Part shown: positions 45,675 through 54,603 of the stretch, piece after piece
Layout: the number at the start of each line of letters is the position of its first letter
Numbering within the stretch: the first letter of the stretch is position 1
The notes under the pieces: generated by a model
The model's database searches: none
What the model saw: the letters and a program-made list of their open reading frames with translations, nothing else
Told to the model about the DNA's origin: nothing
Made by a program: the position numbers and the translations under genes
Source: Natranaerovirga pectinivora
Lineage (GTDB): Bacteria; Bacillota; Clostridia; Lachnospirales; DSM-24629
Length of the DNA: 64,000 bases
Direction of reading: 5' to 3'
Assembly (NCBI RefSeq): GCF_004342165.1
Contig: NZ_SMAL01000003.1
Coordinates: 1 to 64,000 of the forward strand

Positions 45675-46009
45675 GCTCACTCTCTCCAATATAAATATCT
45701 TAATTCAATATATGTTTATGCCCATAATTTTGCAACTAAAACCTTTATTTTTTTTATATGCCCTGAACCCATTATTTCTTTTCAATATATAAAAAACTTT
45801 CCTTAATCTTAGCACACTTTTTCTTCATATAATTTAATGTACACAGAACAAAATGACTTCCAAAAATATTCTGCTGAACTTTGTTCTGCCTATTTTTTTA
45901 TAAAACTTTCCAATATTAGTCAAGTATTTGGACTTTAACACATAGAATATTACTATGACATAGTATGCTTTTATAAATAGACTTTTGTCTAGAAAGGAGT
46001 CATATAGAA

Positions 46010-46705
46010 ATGAGTGAATTTAATCAAAGTAATCAAGACACTAGTTTTGATATAAATAAATTATTAAATATGCTTCCTAAAGAATCACCTACTCCATCCC
46101 CTCCCAAATATCTTGCTCAAGCATCTGCTTTGGACCAAGTAACCAATAATGAACATATGCAGATTATTAAAGCAGCTATTCCATTTTTAGAACATAATAT
46201 GCAAAAACAGTTGGCAATAATGGTCAAATTTTTAGAACTTAAAAATACTTTTAACTTATATAATAATGACAATTATAAGCAAGTAGAACAACTAAATCTG
46301 GGTAGCAACAACCGTGAAGCTATGTTAAGCAATATACGATCAGTCTGTTCTGATTGCAATAAAAACTTAGTTGATATCGTTTTAAACATGTTAAACATCA
46401 ACAAATTAATGCAGAATTATCAAAGGCTCCAACAAGAAACCTTAAAGAAAGAAGAACCAAAGACTAATGTAAAAGATGAATCGACTGAAACAACTACGTC
46501 CAATACCCCCTTTAATTTTAACACCCCGCAACAACAAACACCGCCACCACCATCAGAAAATAAACCTTCAATGGATAATACAATGATAGAAGGTTTAAAA
46601 AGTATGCTGTCTCCAGAACAAAGAAATATGGTAGATATGTTTAGTACAATGATGAAAATGAATTCAATAAATAATAATCAAAAGGAGAATGATAAAAATG
46701 AGTAG
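46010..46705 (+). CDS. Asn/Gln/Met-rich protein with proline-rich linker, unknown function
   Basis: 231 residues. A short N-terminal segment (DINKLLNMLP) is followed by a helical part (IIKAAIPFLEHNMQKQLAIM), a CSDC pair near residue 118 and a disordered Thr/Pro/Gln linker containing TPPPPSENKP. The C-terminal helix (GLKSMLSPEQRNMVDMFSTM) matches the next gene and the 45180 protein. AAAGGAG lies 12 nt before the ATG, preceded by a small hairpin (TAGAC/GTCTA). An AC-N17-CATAGTATG element about 50 nt upstream resembles a sigma-K promoter. It overlaps the next gene by 17 nt. Confidence 0.75.
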   Translation: MSEFNQSNQDTSFDINKLLNMLPKESPTPSPPKYLAQASALDQVTNNEHMQIIKAAIPFLEHNMQKQLAIMVKFLELKNTFNLYNNDNYKQVEQLNLGSNNREAMLSNIRSVCSDCNKNLVDIVLNMLNINKLMQNYQRLQQETLKKEEPKTNVKDESTETTTSNTPFNFNTPQQQTPPPPSENKPSMDNTMIEGLKSMLSPEQRNMVDMFSTMMKMNSINNNQKENDKNE

Positions 46706-46979
46706 TAATATATTAAATAATGAGGCATTTAGAAATATTGATCCTAGAAAACTTCAGGTTTTAGTAGAAATGTTTAATGAAATGGGATCCAAGCCAACAG
46801 ACCAAAAAATCCAAGTATTATTTTCTTATGGTATGAAAATGAAGCAAATGGGCCTTCAATTCACTACAAACGAAACCAACTTAATTATGAACTCCTTAAA
46901 AGAGGGATTATCTCCTGCTGAAAGAAATAAAATTGATATGATGATTAATATGATGAGTATGTTAAACCAACAAAACTAA
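46689..46979 (+). CDS. small Met-rich helical protein, coupled to the 46010 gene
   Basis: 96 residues. Translation may start at ATG 46689 or, more likely, at the ATG three codons on (46698), which is 12 nt after AAAGGAG and gives MSSNILNNEAFRNIDPRKLQ. The C-terminus SLKEGLSPAERNKIDMMINM matches the end of the preceding protein. The shared motif and the overlap suggest two subunits of one assembly. No known domain. Confidence 0.75.
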   Translation: MIKMSSNILNNEAFRNIDPRKLQVLVEMFNEMGSKPTDQKIQVLFSYGMKMKQMGLQFTTNETNLIMNSLKEGLSPAERNKIDMMINMMSMLNQQN

Positions 46980-46996
46980 AGTCCTAAGACTTTAGT
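46975..46996 (+). terminator. terminator after the 46010-46979 pair
   Basis: ACTAAAGTC and GACTTTAGT pair over 9 bp with a 4-nt loop, overlapping the stop codon and followed by TTATTGGTTTTATT. Confidence 0.65.
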
Positions 46997-47015
46997 TTAT
47001 TGGTTTTATTATAAT

Positions 47016-49430
47016 TTATTTAACAACTAAATTAATGATTTTATTAGGCACATAAATCTCTTTTACAATTGATTTGCCTTCTAATTTATTTTCAATAGCT
47101 TCTCTTGCTTTTTGTAACACAGAATCTTTATCTTCTTCTAAGCCTATTGTAATGGTTGCTTTTACTTTTCCATTAACTTGTACAGGCATTTCAACAGAGT
47201 CATCTTTCATCTTCTCTTCATCATATTCTGGCCAAGATGTATTGAACACACTATCCGTATGACCTGTTATTTCCCAAAGTTCTTCTGCTATATGAGGTGC
47301 AAAAGGTGCAATTAAAGTAATAACCTTTTCAATGGTTTCTTTATCTATACCACCTTCTTGTTTTGCTATATCATTTAGTTTGTTTGTATATTCCATAAAA
47401 CCACTTATTACAGTATTTAAATTAACATTATTTAAACGATTAGTAATTTCATAAATCATCTTATGTCTTATTTTTTCCATTTCTTTCGTTGGTTGCACAT
47501 TTTTATCTTTGCTATCTATTACTAAATTCCAGAAACGGTTAATAAATCTATATACGCCATCTATCCCTCTATCATCCCATTCTGAATCTAATTCAGGTGG
47601 TCCAACAAATAGTTCGTATAATCTTAAAGAGTCACAACCATAATCATTAACCAACTCATCTGGTGATACAACATTACCTTTTGATTTACTCATCTTAGCA
47701 CCATTTTTACAAATCATCCCTTGATTGAATAAACGTTTAAATGGTTCAGCAAAATCCACTACACCAATGTCATATAAAAACTTAGTATAGAATCTAGCAT
47801 ACAATAAATGTAATACCGCATGCTCAATACCACCAACATACATATCAACTGGTAACCACTCTTTTGCTTTTTCTTTTGACACTAACTCTTTATCATTATG
47901 AACATCAACATATCTTAAGAAATACCATGATGACCCTGCCCATTGTGGCATAGTATTGGTTTCTCTTTTTGCATTTTGTCCACAAGTAGGGCAAGTTGTA
48001 TTCACCCACTCTTCAATAGCTGCTAAAGGTGACTCTCCAGTTCCTGTTGGCTGATATGACTTAACATTTGGCAACTTAACTGGTAATTCTTCTTCTGGAA
48101 CAGGAACAGCACCGCATTTATCACAGTGAACGATTGGAATAGGCTCTCCCCAATAACGTTGTCTTGAGAATACCCAATCACGCAATTTGTAATTGGTTGT
48201 TTTTGTTCCTATTTCATGCTCTTCTAGATAGTTAATGATTGCTTCTTTTGCTTTTGAAGCTTTCATGCCATCAAAAACACCTGAATTAATCATAATACCA
48301 TCTTCTGTATAAGCTTCTTTTAATTCTTTATTAACATCATCTTCTTCTTTAGCAATAACTTGTGTTATTTTCAACTCAAATTTCTTAGCGAAATCAAAAT
48401 CTCTTTCATCATGGGCAGGCACACACATAATAGCCCCTGTACCGTAATCTGCTAAAACATAGTCAGAAATCCAAATAGGCAATTTTTCCCCGTTTAATGG
48501 ATTAATGGCATAACTTCCTGTAAATACACCTGTTTTTTCTTTATCTTGCATTCTATCTACTGAAGATTTTAACGAAGCTTTAAACACATAATCTTCTACT
48601 GATTCTTTTTGATCATCTGTTGCAATTTTATTCACTAAATGGTGTTCTGGTGCTAAAACCATAAAAGTTGCACCAAATAAAGTATCTGGTCTTGTAGTAA
48701 ATACTTTTATTTTTTCTTCATTATTATCCACGTCAAAATCAATTTCTGCACCAAAACTTTTACCAATCCAGTCTGATTGCATCTTCTTAACTTTTTCTGG
48801 CCAATCTAATTGGTCCAAATCAGTTAACAATCTCTCAGCATATGCCGTTATTTTTAACATCCATTGTCTAAGATTTTTCTTTGTAACATCAGATCCACAA
48901 CGTTCACATTCACCATTAACTACTTCTTCATTTGCAAGACCTGTTTTACAATCAGGACACCAGTTTATTGGCATTTCTTTTTCATAAGCCAATCCTTCTT
49001 TAAACATCTTTACAAAAATCCATTGGGTCCATTTATAATAATTAGGATCTGTTGTATTAATTTCTTTATCCCAATCATAAATAGCACTAATTTCTTTTAA
49101 CTGTCTCTTAAAATTCTCAACATTCTCAGCTGTAGCAATTGCTGGATGAACCCCTTGGGTTATAGCATAATTCTCAGCTGGTAAACCAAATGCATCCCAC
49201 CCCATCGGATGTAGCACATAATACCCTTGAAGTAATTTGTATCTACTCCAAACATCACTTAAAACATAACCTCTCCAGTGACCAACATGCAATCCACTTC
49301 CAGATGGATAAGGAAACATGTCCAAACAATAATACTTTGGCTTATCTTCTGTTTCTACATTAACTGGGTTCTTATCCCAATTATCACGCCATTTTTTCTC
49401 AATCTCTTTATGATTATACGTAAAACTCAT
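47016..49430 (-). CDS. leuS: leucyl-tRNA synthetase
   Basis: Charges tRNA(Leu). 804 residues, normal for the bacterial class I enzyme. The HIGH motif appears as HVGH in PSGSGLHVGHWRGY and KMSKS as KMSKSKGN. The CP1 editing domain includes TTRPDTLFGATFMVLAPEH, and zinc-ribbon cysteines (CPDCKTG...CERCG) are present. Expression is controlled by the T-box leader upstream. Confidence 0.98.
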   Translation of the reverse strand: MSFTYNHKEIEKKWRDNWDKNPVNVETEDKPKYYCLDMFPYPSGSGLHVGHWRGYVLSDVWSRYKLLQGYYVLHPMGWDAFGLPAENYAITQGVHPAIATAENVENFKRQLKEISAIYDWDKEINTTDPNYYKWTQWIFVKMFKEGLAYEKEMPINWCPDCKTGLANEEVVNGECERCGSDVTKKNLRQWMLKITAYAERLLTDLDQLDWPEKVKKMQSDWIGKSFGAEIDFDVDNNEEKIKVFTTRPDTLFGATFMVLAPEHHLVNKIATDDQKESVEDYVFKASLKSSVDRMQDKEKTGVFTGSYAINPLNGEKLPIWISDYVLADYGTGAIMCVPAHDERDFDFAKKFELKITQVIAKEEDDVNKELKEAYTEDGIMINSGVFDGMKASKAKEAIINYLEEHEIGTKTTNYKLRDWVFSRQRYWGEPIPIVHCDKCGAVPVPEEELPVKLPNVKSYQPTGTGESPLAAIEEWVNTTCPTCGQNAKRETNTMPQWAGSSWYFLRYVDVHNDKELVSKEKAKEWLPVDMYVGGIEHAVLHLLYARFYTKFLYDIGVVDFAEPFKRLFNQGMICKNGAKMSKSKGNVVSPDELVNDYGCDSLRLYELFVGPPELDSEWDDRGIDGVYRFINRFWNLVIDSKDKNVQPTKEMEKIRHKMIYEITNRLNNVNLNTVISGFMEYTNKLNDIAKQEGGIDKETIEKVITLIAPFAPHIAEELWEITGHTDSVFNTSWPEYDEEKMKDDSVEMPVQVNGKVKATITIGLEEDKDSVLQKAREAIENKLEGKSIVKEIYVPNKIINLVVK

Positions 49431-49548
49431 AGTAACCTCCTAAGTATGTTCTTTTTGAATTTTGGTGTTTTAACTCTGGTTTAATTTTATTCTGGCGAAG
49501 CCACTAACGCGGCATCCGACGCTACGTTTAATAAACCTTTTGAAATAC

Positions 49549-49820
49549 AAAAAAACTTTTCATCTCTAAATAAATAGAGACGAAAAGTTAACTTCCGCGG
49601 TACCACTCTAATTTACCCTGCAAAAATAGACTATAGTCTAGTAATGACAGAATACCCTTAATACTTATAACGGCAAGTTACCGCCTTAACCTACTAAGTT
49701 TCAGCTAAAGGACTCCAAGGCGAGTTCAACAAAGTTCAATACTGTTTTACACCAACCAACAGCTCTCTAAAATCGACCTACTGTTTACTACTCCTTTTCC
49801 CAGTCTTTCCCTTATAATAC
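49549..49820 (-). promoter_or_regulatory. T-box leader (tRNA-sensing riboswitch) of leuS
   Basis: On the minus strand the leader begins with a stem I containing AGAGAG and GGTTGGTG, and carries the T-box AGAGTGGTACCGCGG (revcomp of 49595-49609). The terminator has the stem AACTTTTCGTCTC/GAGATGAAAAGTT followed by TTTTTTGT (49549-49589). The likely specifier is CTC in GAACTCGCC, a leucine codon, which agrees with leuS. Uncharged tRNA(Leu) should stabilise the antiterminator. Confidence 0.93.
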
Positions 49821-49827
49821 TAAAAGC

Positions 49828-49856
49828 ATTCTATCATATTAAAATATCCTGGTCAA
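49828..49856 (-). promoter_or_regulatory. leuS promoter
   Basis: Minus-strand TTGACC (49851-49856), a 17-nt spacer and TAGAAT (49828-49833) place transcription start at about 49820, at the beginning of the T-box leader. Confidence 0.7.
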
Positions 49857-49885
49857 GACCTTTTAAATTTAAAAAGCCTTCTATA

Positions 49886-51958
49886 TTAAGCTTCTTTTTT
49901 ACTTTCTTCTATTACCTTCTCTTGAACATCTGAAGGCGCTTGCTCATATCTTTCAAATTTCATTGTAAATGTCCCACGTCCTTGAGTCATGGAACGTAAA
50001 TCTGTAGAATAACCGAACATTTCTGCCATAGGAACTTCTCCTTGAATTTCCTGCTTTCCATTCATTGGAAGCATTCCTAAAACTCTACCACGTCTTTTAT
50101 TTAAGTCACCAATTATATCGCCCATATATACATCTGGCACTAAAATTTTAACACTTGCAATGGGCTCAAGTAAAACTGGCTTTGCCTCCTGAAACCCTTT
50201 TTTAAATGCCACAGTTGTAGCAATTTTAAAAGCCATCTCAGAAGAATCAACTGGATGATAACTTCCATCCACTAATGTTGCTTTTACACCAACAACTGGA
50301 TAGCCTGCTAACACGCCTCTTTGAACAGATTCTTGTAAGCCTTTTTCCACTGCTGGAAAGTAATTTTTAGGTACTGAACCGCCAAATACCTTTTCTTCAA
50401 AAATATATGGATGTTCCAAGTCCCCTGATGGCTCAAATTCAATGTGTACATCTCCATATTGACCGTGCCCACCTGATTGTTTTTTATGTTTACCTTGAAC
50501 TTTAACTTTTCCTTTAATGGTCTCTCTATAAGCCACTCTCGGCTTTACTAAATCAACCTCTACTTTAAACTTACTTGATAATTTACTAACAATTACATCT
50601 AAATGTTGGTCTCCTGTACCGTATAATAATTCTTGATGATTTTCAGGATCCATTACAACTTTGATTGTTGGATCTTCTTCCATTAACTTTTGTAATCCAA
50701 CAGATATTTTTTCCTCATCACCTTTGGTTTTAGGAACAATAGCCATTACGGCTAATGATTCTGGATAATTAATGGCCTCTAATAAAACGGGATTCTTTTT
50801 ATCACATAAGGTATTGCCTGTTGAAGAATTGCTTAACTTTACTGCTCCAATATCCCCTGGAACAAGCTGTTTTACTTCAATTTGTTCCTTACCTCTTAAA
50901 CAAAAGAGATGTGAAACTTTTTCATCTATATCCTTATTAGCATTATATACCATTGAATCAGACTTAAATACGCCTGAATAAACTCTAAACAATGATAATT
51001 TCCCAATATAAGGGTCTACTATCGTTTTAAAAATAAAAGCAGATAAGGGTTGCTCTTCCCCACATATAACTTCTATTTCTTCTAAAGTTTCTGGATTTTT
51101 CCCTATAACAAAAGGATGTTCTTCCTTTGGATATGGCATATACTTTACTATTGAACTTAACAAAACTTGAACGCCTGTATTATTCATTCCTGATCCACAT
51201 AGTATAGGTACAATTTCTCCATCAACGACGCCTTTGTGTAAGGCAGATTGGATTTCTTCTAATGTAAATTCTTCTTGTGCAAAATACTTTTCCATAAGCT
51301 CGTCACTTGTTTCAGCAACTGCTTCAAGAATCATTTCTCTAATGGGTTCTATTTCATCTATTAAATCATTAGGTATGGGGCAGGTTTCTACATGGTCTTT
51401 AACAAATTTTCTTCCTTCCATTTTTGTTACATTTACAAATCCAACAAATTTACCTTCATCTCTTATGGGTATATGAAATGGCGCAATTCTTTTACCATAC
51501 AATTCTTTCAAACTATCAATTACATCGTACAAATTAGCTTGCTCATCATCCATATCCGTTACAAAAAACATTTTAGGAATATTCATTTCTTCAACATATT
51601 CCCAAGCTTTTTCTGTACCTACTTCTACACCTGATTTTCCTGATATTACAATGATTGCTCCATCTGCTACTCGAATAGCTTCTTTAACTTCTCCTGCAAA
51701 ATCAAAACATCCAGGTGTATCTAAAACATTAATTTTACACCCTTCCCATTCTACAGGTATAATAGAAGTTCCTATTGAAATTTTTCGTTTCATCTCCTCT
51801 TTGTCAAAATCACTAATGGTATTGCCTTCTTCTACCCTTCCTTGACGGTTAATAGCACCTGTTACAAATGCCATTGCATCAACAAGATTCGTTTTTCCAC
51901 ATCCACCATGACCAAGAATAACAATGTTTCTAATTTGATCTGAAGAATAAACATTCAT
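49886..51958 (-). CDS. elongation factor G-like GTPase (EF-G paralogue)
   Basis: 690 residues with all five EF-G domains. The P-loop is GHGGCGKT rather than the canonical AHxDAGKTT, switch/G3 is LDTPG, and the G4 position reads TDMD where EF-G has NKMD. Domain IV is recognisable by HKKQSGGHGQYGDV. These features and its location away from rpsL-rpsG-tufA identify a divergent FusA2-type paralogue, not the housekeeping EF-G. Its role is unknown; related paralogues are linked to ribosome recycling or stress. The promoter region holds a TTGTATACAA palindrome. Confidence 0.9.
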   Translation of the reverse strand: MNVYSSDQIRNIVILGHGGCGKTNLVDAMAFVTGAINRQGRVEEGNTISDFDKEEMKRKISIGTSIIPVEWEGCKINVLDTPGCFDFAGEVKEAIRVADGAIIVISGKSGVEVGTEKAWEYVEEMNIPKMFFVTDMDDEQANLYDVIDSLKELYGKRIAPFHIPIRDEGKFVGFVNVTKMEGRKFVKDHVETCPIPNDLIDEIEPIREMILEAVAETSDELMEKYFAQEEFTLEEIQSALHKGVVDGEIVPILCGSGMNNTGVQVLLSSIVKYMPYPKEEHPFVIGKNPETLEEIEVICGEEQPLSAFIFKTIVDPYIGKLSLFRVYSGVFKSDSMVYNANKDIDEKVSHLFCLRGKEQIEVKQLVPGDIGAVKLSNSSTGNTLCDKKNPVLLEAINYPESLAVMAIVPKTKGDEEKISVGLQKLMEEDPTIKVVMDPENHQELLYGTGDQHLDVIVSKLSSKFKVEVDLVKPRVAYRETIKGKVKVQGKHKKQSGGHGQYGDVHIEFEPSGDLEHPYIFEEKVFGGSVPKNYFPAVEKGLQESVQRGVLAGYPVVGVKATLVDGSYHPVDSSEMAFKIATTVAFKKGFQEAKPVLLEPIASVKILVPDVYMGDIIGDLNKRRGRVLGMLPMNGKQEIQGEVPMAEMFGYSTDLRSMTQGRGTFTMKFERYEQAPSDVQEKVIEESKKEA

Positions 51959-52067
51959 ATTACTTCCTCCAATCTAAGATAATTTTATACTTAACTAGTT
52001 GGAACATTTTATGTTAAATTAAAGTAATTAAATGCAAATCATAAGTATTGTATTATATTACCTCCGA

Positions 52068-52077
52068 TTGTATACAA
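52068..52077. promoter_or_regulatory. TTGTATACAA palindrome upstream of the EF-G-like gene
   Basis: A perfect 10-bp palindrome identical to the core of the citrate synthase operator. It overlaps a minus-strand -10 (TACAAT) with a weak -35 (TGAAAT) 17 nt away. It could be an operator or merely a -10-like sequence. The rest of 51959-52309 has no visible gene or structured RNA. Confidence 0.35.
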
Positions 52078-52309
52078 CTTTTTAATAAAATTTCAGAATT
52101 GGTTGTACAATTATTTATTAAAAAGGTCATATAAATCAATCTTCAATAATTAAATCACTTATATTATATATTCTACTAAAAACAGTTCTATACATCAACT
52201 CTTTTGTGAAATTTATTACTGTTAATTAATATTACTTTGATTTATACATATATTTTTACCTAAATTTTGACTATATAATCTCTTTTGACATTAAAATTTC
52301 TTAATTACG

Positions 52310-52368
52310 TTGACTTTTAGACTTTAACGCATTATAGTATTGACATGCCTTTTTTATACGTGTAAAAT
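52310..52368 (+). promoter_or_regulatory. two tandem promoters of the hisC-aro operon
   Basis: TTGACT-N17-TATAGT (52310-52338) is followed immediately by TTGACA-N17-TAAAAT (52340-52368). Both point at hisC, whose ATG is 67 nt beyond the second. No T-box or terminator is visible in the short leader. Confidence 0.7.
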
Positions 52369-52434
52369 GTTAGAAAGAATAGCTGTACTAGATTATATTA
52401 AATACTATAGTATATTAGTGAAAGGATTTGTGTT

Positions 52435-53520
52435 ATGATTAAATGCAGAAAATCTATTGAAACTTTAAGACCATACATACCTGGGAAACCTATCGATGAT
52501 GTAAAAGAAGAATACGGACTAGAAGAAGTTATTAAATTAGCTTCTAATGAAAATCCTCTAGGTTGCTCAGAAAAAGCAAAGGAAGCAATTATTAAATCTC
52601 TTGAAGATGTAGCCATCTACCCTGATGGTAATGCTACAAAATTAAGAAAAACTTTGTCAAACCATTTTAATATTAAAGATGAGCAAATTATTTTTGGTGC
52701 AGGTTCAGATGAACTTATAACTTTCATCACTCAGGTATTTATTGGAGAAGGAGACGAAGCAATTACTTGTACGCCTAGTTTTCCCAGATATGCATCTGCT
52801 GTAAAATTAATGGGTGGAACTATTATAGAAGTACCTCTTAAAGATTTCACTTTTGACTTAGATGGTATTTTAGATTCTATTACAGAACATACTAAGGTCA
52901 TATTTATTGCCAATCCAAATAATCCAACTGGAACCATTATAACCAAAAAACAACAACTTGATTTTATTAAAAAGGTACCTAAAAATATATTATTAGTAAT
53001 GGATGAAGCCTATTCTGAGTATATTGAAGATGAGAGTTTTCCTAACACACTTCCTTTATTAGCAGAATATGAAAATATTATATTATTAAAAACATTCTCC
53101 AAGGCTTATGGGTTAGCATCACTGCGTGTAGGTTATGGCATTGCAAAAGAACCAGTTATTGAATTGCTAAATAGAGTAAGAGGACCATTCAATCTTACTT
53201 CAGCAGCTCAAGAAGCAGCCATTGCTAGCTTGAATGATAAAGCTTTTTTAGAGAAATCCATAACCCTTAATAATACAATAAAAGAATGGACCTACAATAA
53301 ATGTAGAACACTAGGTTTAGAGTATATTCCTACTTTTGGTAATTTTATTATGATCAATATTAAGATAGATACATTAGACACATTTAAAAAACTACAATCA
53401 AAAGGTGTAATTATTAGACCTGGCTGTTTCCTTGGCTTAGAGGGATGGTTACGTGTTACTCTTGGCACTCAAGAACAAATGGAATTTTTCTTTACTGAAT
53501 TAACAGAATTACTTGTTTAA
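52435..53520 (+). CDS. hisC: histidinol-phosphate/aromatic aminotransferase
   Basis: PLP-dependent class I/II aminotransferase of 361 residues with MDEAYSEYI and the PLP-lysine region LLKTFSKAYGLASLRVGYG. The family converts histidinol phosphate in histidine synthesis, and in several Firmicutes the same enzyme transaminates prephenate or phenylpyruvate/hydroxyphenylpyruvate. Leading an aromatic operon with tyrA and no his genes, it most likely performs the last step of tyrosine and phenylalanine synthesis. GAAAGGA lies about 10 nt before the ATG. Confidence 0.92.
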   Translation: MIKCRKSIETLRPYIPGKPIDDVKEEYGLEEVIKLASNENPLGCSEKAKEAIIKSLEDVAIYPDGNATKLRKTLSNHFNIKDEQIIFGAGSDELITFITQVFIGEGDEAITCTPSFPRYASAVKLMGGTIIEVPLKDFTFDLDGILDSITEHTKVIFIANPNNPTGTIITKKQQLDFIKKVPKNILLVMDEAYSEYIEDESFPNTLPLLAEYENIILLKTFSKAYGLASLRVGYGIAKEPVIELLNRVRGPFNLTSAAQEAAIASLNDKAFLEKSITLNNTIKEWTYNKCRTLGLEYIPTFGNFIMINIKIDTLDTFKKLQSKGVIIRPGCFLGLEGWLRVTLGTQEQMEFFFTELTELLV

Positions 53521-53580
53521 ATAAGTTTAAATTTTAAAAGTGGCTTAGCCACTTTTATCTATATATAAGGAGTGAGCTCT

Positions 53581-54603
53581 ATGATTATTGTAATGAAACA
53601 ACACGCAAAAGACGAAGCTATTAAGAGCGCTATATCTCGTATAGAATCTAAAGGATTACAAACAAATCTATCAAAGGGTTCTGAAGTTACTATAATTGGC
53701 GTAATTGGAGATAAATCACAACTAAGTGATTGTAATGTGGAGTTATGGGATGGCGTTGAAAAAATCGTTATTGTTACAGAATCCTATAAACTGGCTAATA
53801 AAAAATTCAATCCTAATCCTTCTGTCATTAAAGTTGGTAATACCTCTATTGGAGGAGATGAACTTGCTATAATGGCAGGACCTTGTGCCATTGAAAGTGA
53901 AGAACAACTTCTCCAAACAGCACACGCCATAAAAAAAGCTGGAGCAACCATTCTAAGAGGTGGTGCATTTAAACCAAGGACTTCTCCTTACTCATTCCAA
54001 GGCCTTGAAGAACAAGGCTTACAATTTATGGCTACAGCAAGACAAGAAACCGGTTTAGCCGTAGTTTGCGAAGTTACAAGTCTTAAATCTGTTGAATCTG
54101 CTGTTAAATATGTAGATATGTTACAAATTGGTGCGAGAAATATGCAAAACTTCTATTTATTAAAAGAAGTAGGTAAAACAAACTTACCAGTATTACTAAA
54201 AAGAGGTTTGGCAGCTACAATTGATGAATGGTTAAATGCTGCAGAATATATCATGAGTGAAGGCAATAGAAATGTCATATTATGCGAAAGAGGCATTCGT
54301 ACTTTTGAGACTGCAACAAGAAATACTTTAGATATAAGTGCAGTTCCTGTTATCAAAGAAAAAAGTCATCTACCAATTATCGTCGATCCTAGTCATGCTA
54401 CAGGTGTAAAAGATTATGTAGCACCTTTATCAAAATCTTCTATTGCAGCAGGAGCAGATGGTTTAATGATTGAAGTTCATCCAGATCCGGCAACTGCATT
54501 ATCTGATGGTCCTCAATCTTTAACCTTCGATTCTTTCGAAGCTCTATGCAAGGAATTAAAGCCTTATGCTGAACTTTCAGGAAAAAAACTTTATATCAAT
54601 TAA
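53581..54603 (+). CDS. aroF: 3-deoxy-7-phosphoheptulonate (DAHP) synthase, AroF/type I-beta
   Basis: First step of the shikimate pathway, condensing phosphoenolpyruvate and erythrose 4-phosphate. About 340 residues. An N-terminal ferredoxin-like (ACT-type) regulatory domain of some 70 residues precedes the TIM-barrel with IMAGPCAIES and DPSHATG. Such domains usually confer feedback inhibition by tyrosine or phenylalanine. ATG 53581 is preferred to the in-frame GTG at 53572 because GGAG lies 8 nt upstream. A 60-nt gap separates it from hisC. Confidence 0.94.
   Translation: MIIVMKQHAKDEAIKSAISRIESKGLQTNLSKGSEVTIIGVIGDKSQLSDCNVELWDGVEKIVIVTESYKLANKKFNPNPSVIKVGNTSIGGDELAIMAGPCAIESEEQLLQTAHAIKKAGATILRGGAFKPRTSPYSFQGLEEQGLQFMATARQETGLAVVCEVTSLKSVESAVKYVDMLQIGARNMQNFYLLKEVGKTNLPVLLKRGLAATIDEWLNAAEYIMSEGNRNVILCERGIRTFETATRNTLDISAVPVIKEKSHLPIIVDPSHATGVKDYVAPLSKSSIAAGADGLMIEVHPDPATALSDGPQSLTFDSFEALCKELKPYAELSGKKLYIN

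Noticed and set aside
45403-45806. 129- and 60-residue plus-strand frames
   Set aside because: Antisense to the Met-rich 45180-45674 gene, without ribosome sites. I kept the minus-strand gene because its terminator and shared motif support it.
42710-46979. CRISPR, prophage or transposon origin for the small-protein island
   Set aside because: There are no spaced direct repeats, integrase or transposase, terminal repeats or attachment-site duplication.
49431-49548. Second regulatory RNA between the T-box terminator and leuS
   Set aside because: The stretch has a short GC-rich segment but no recognisable conserved motif; it is probably plain 5' leader.
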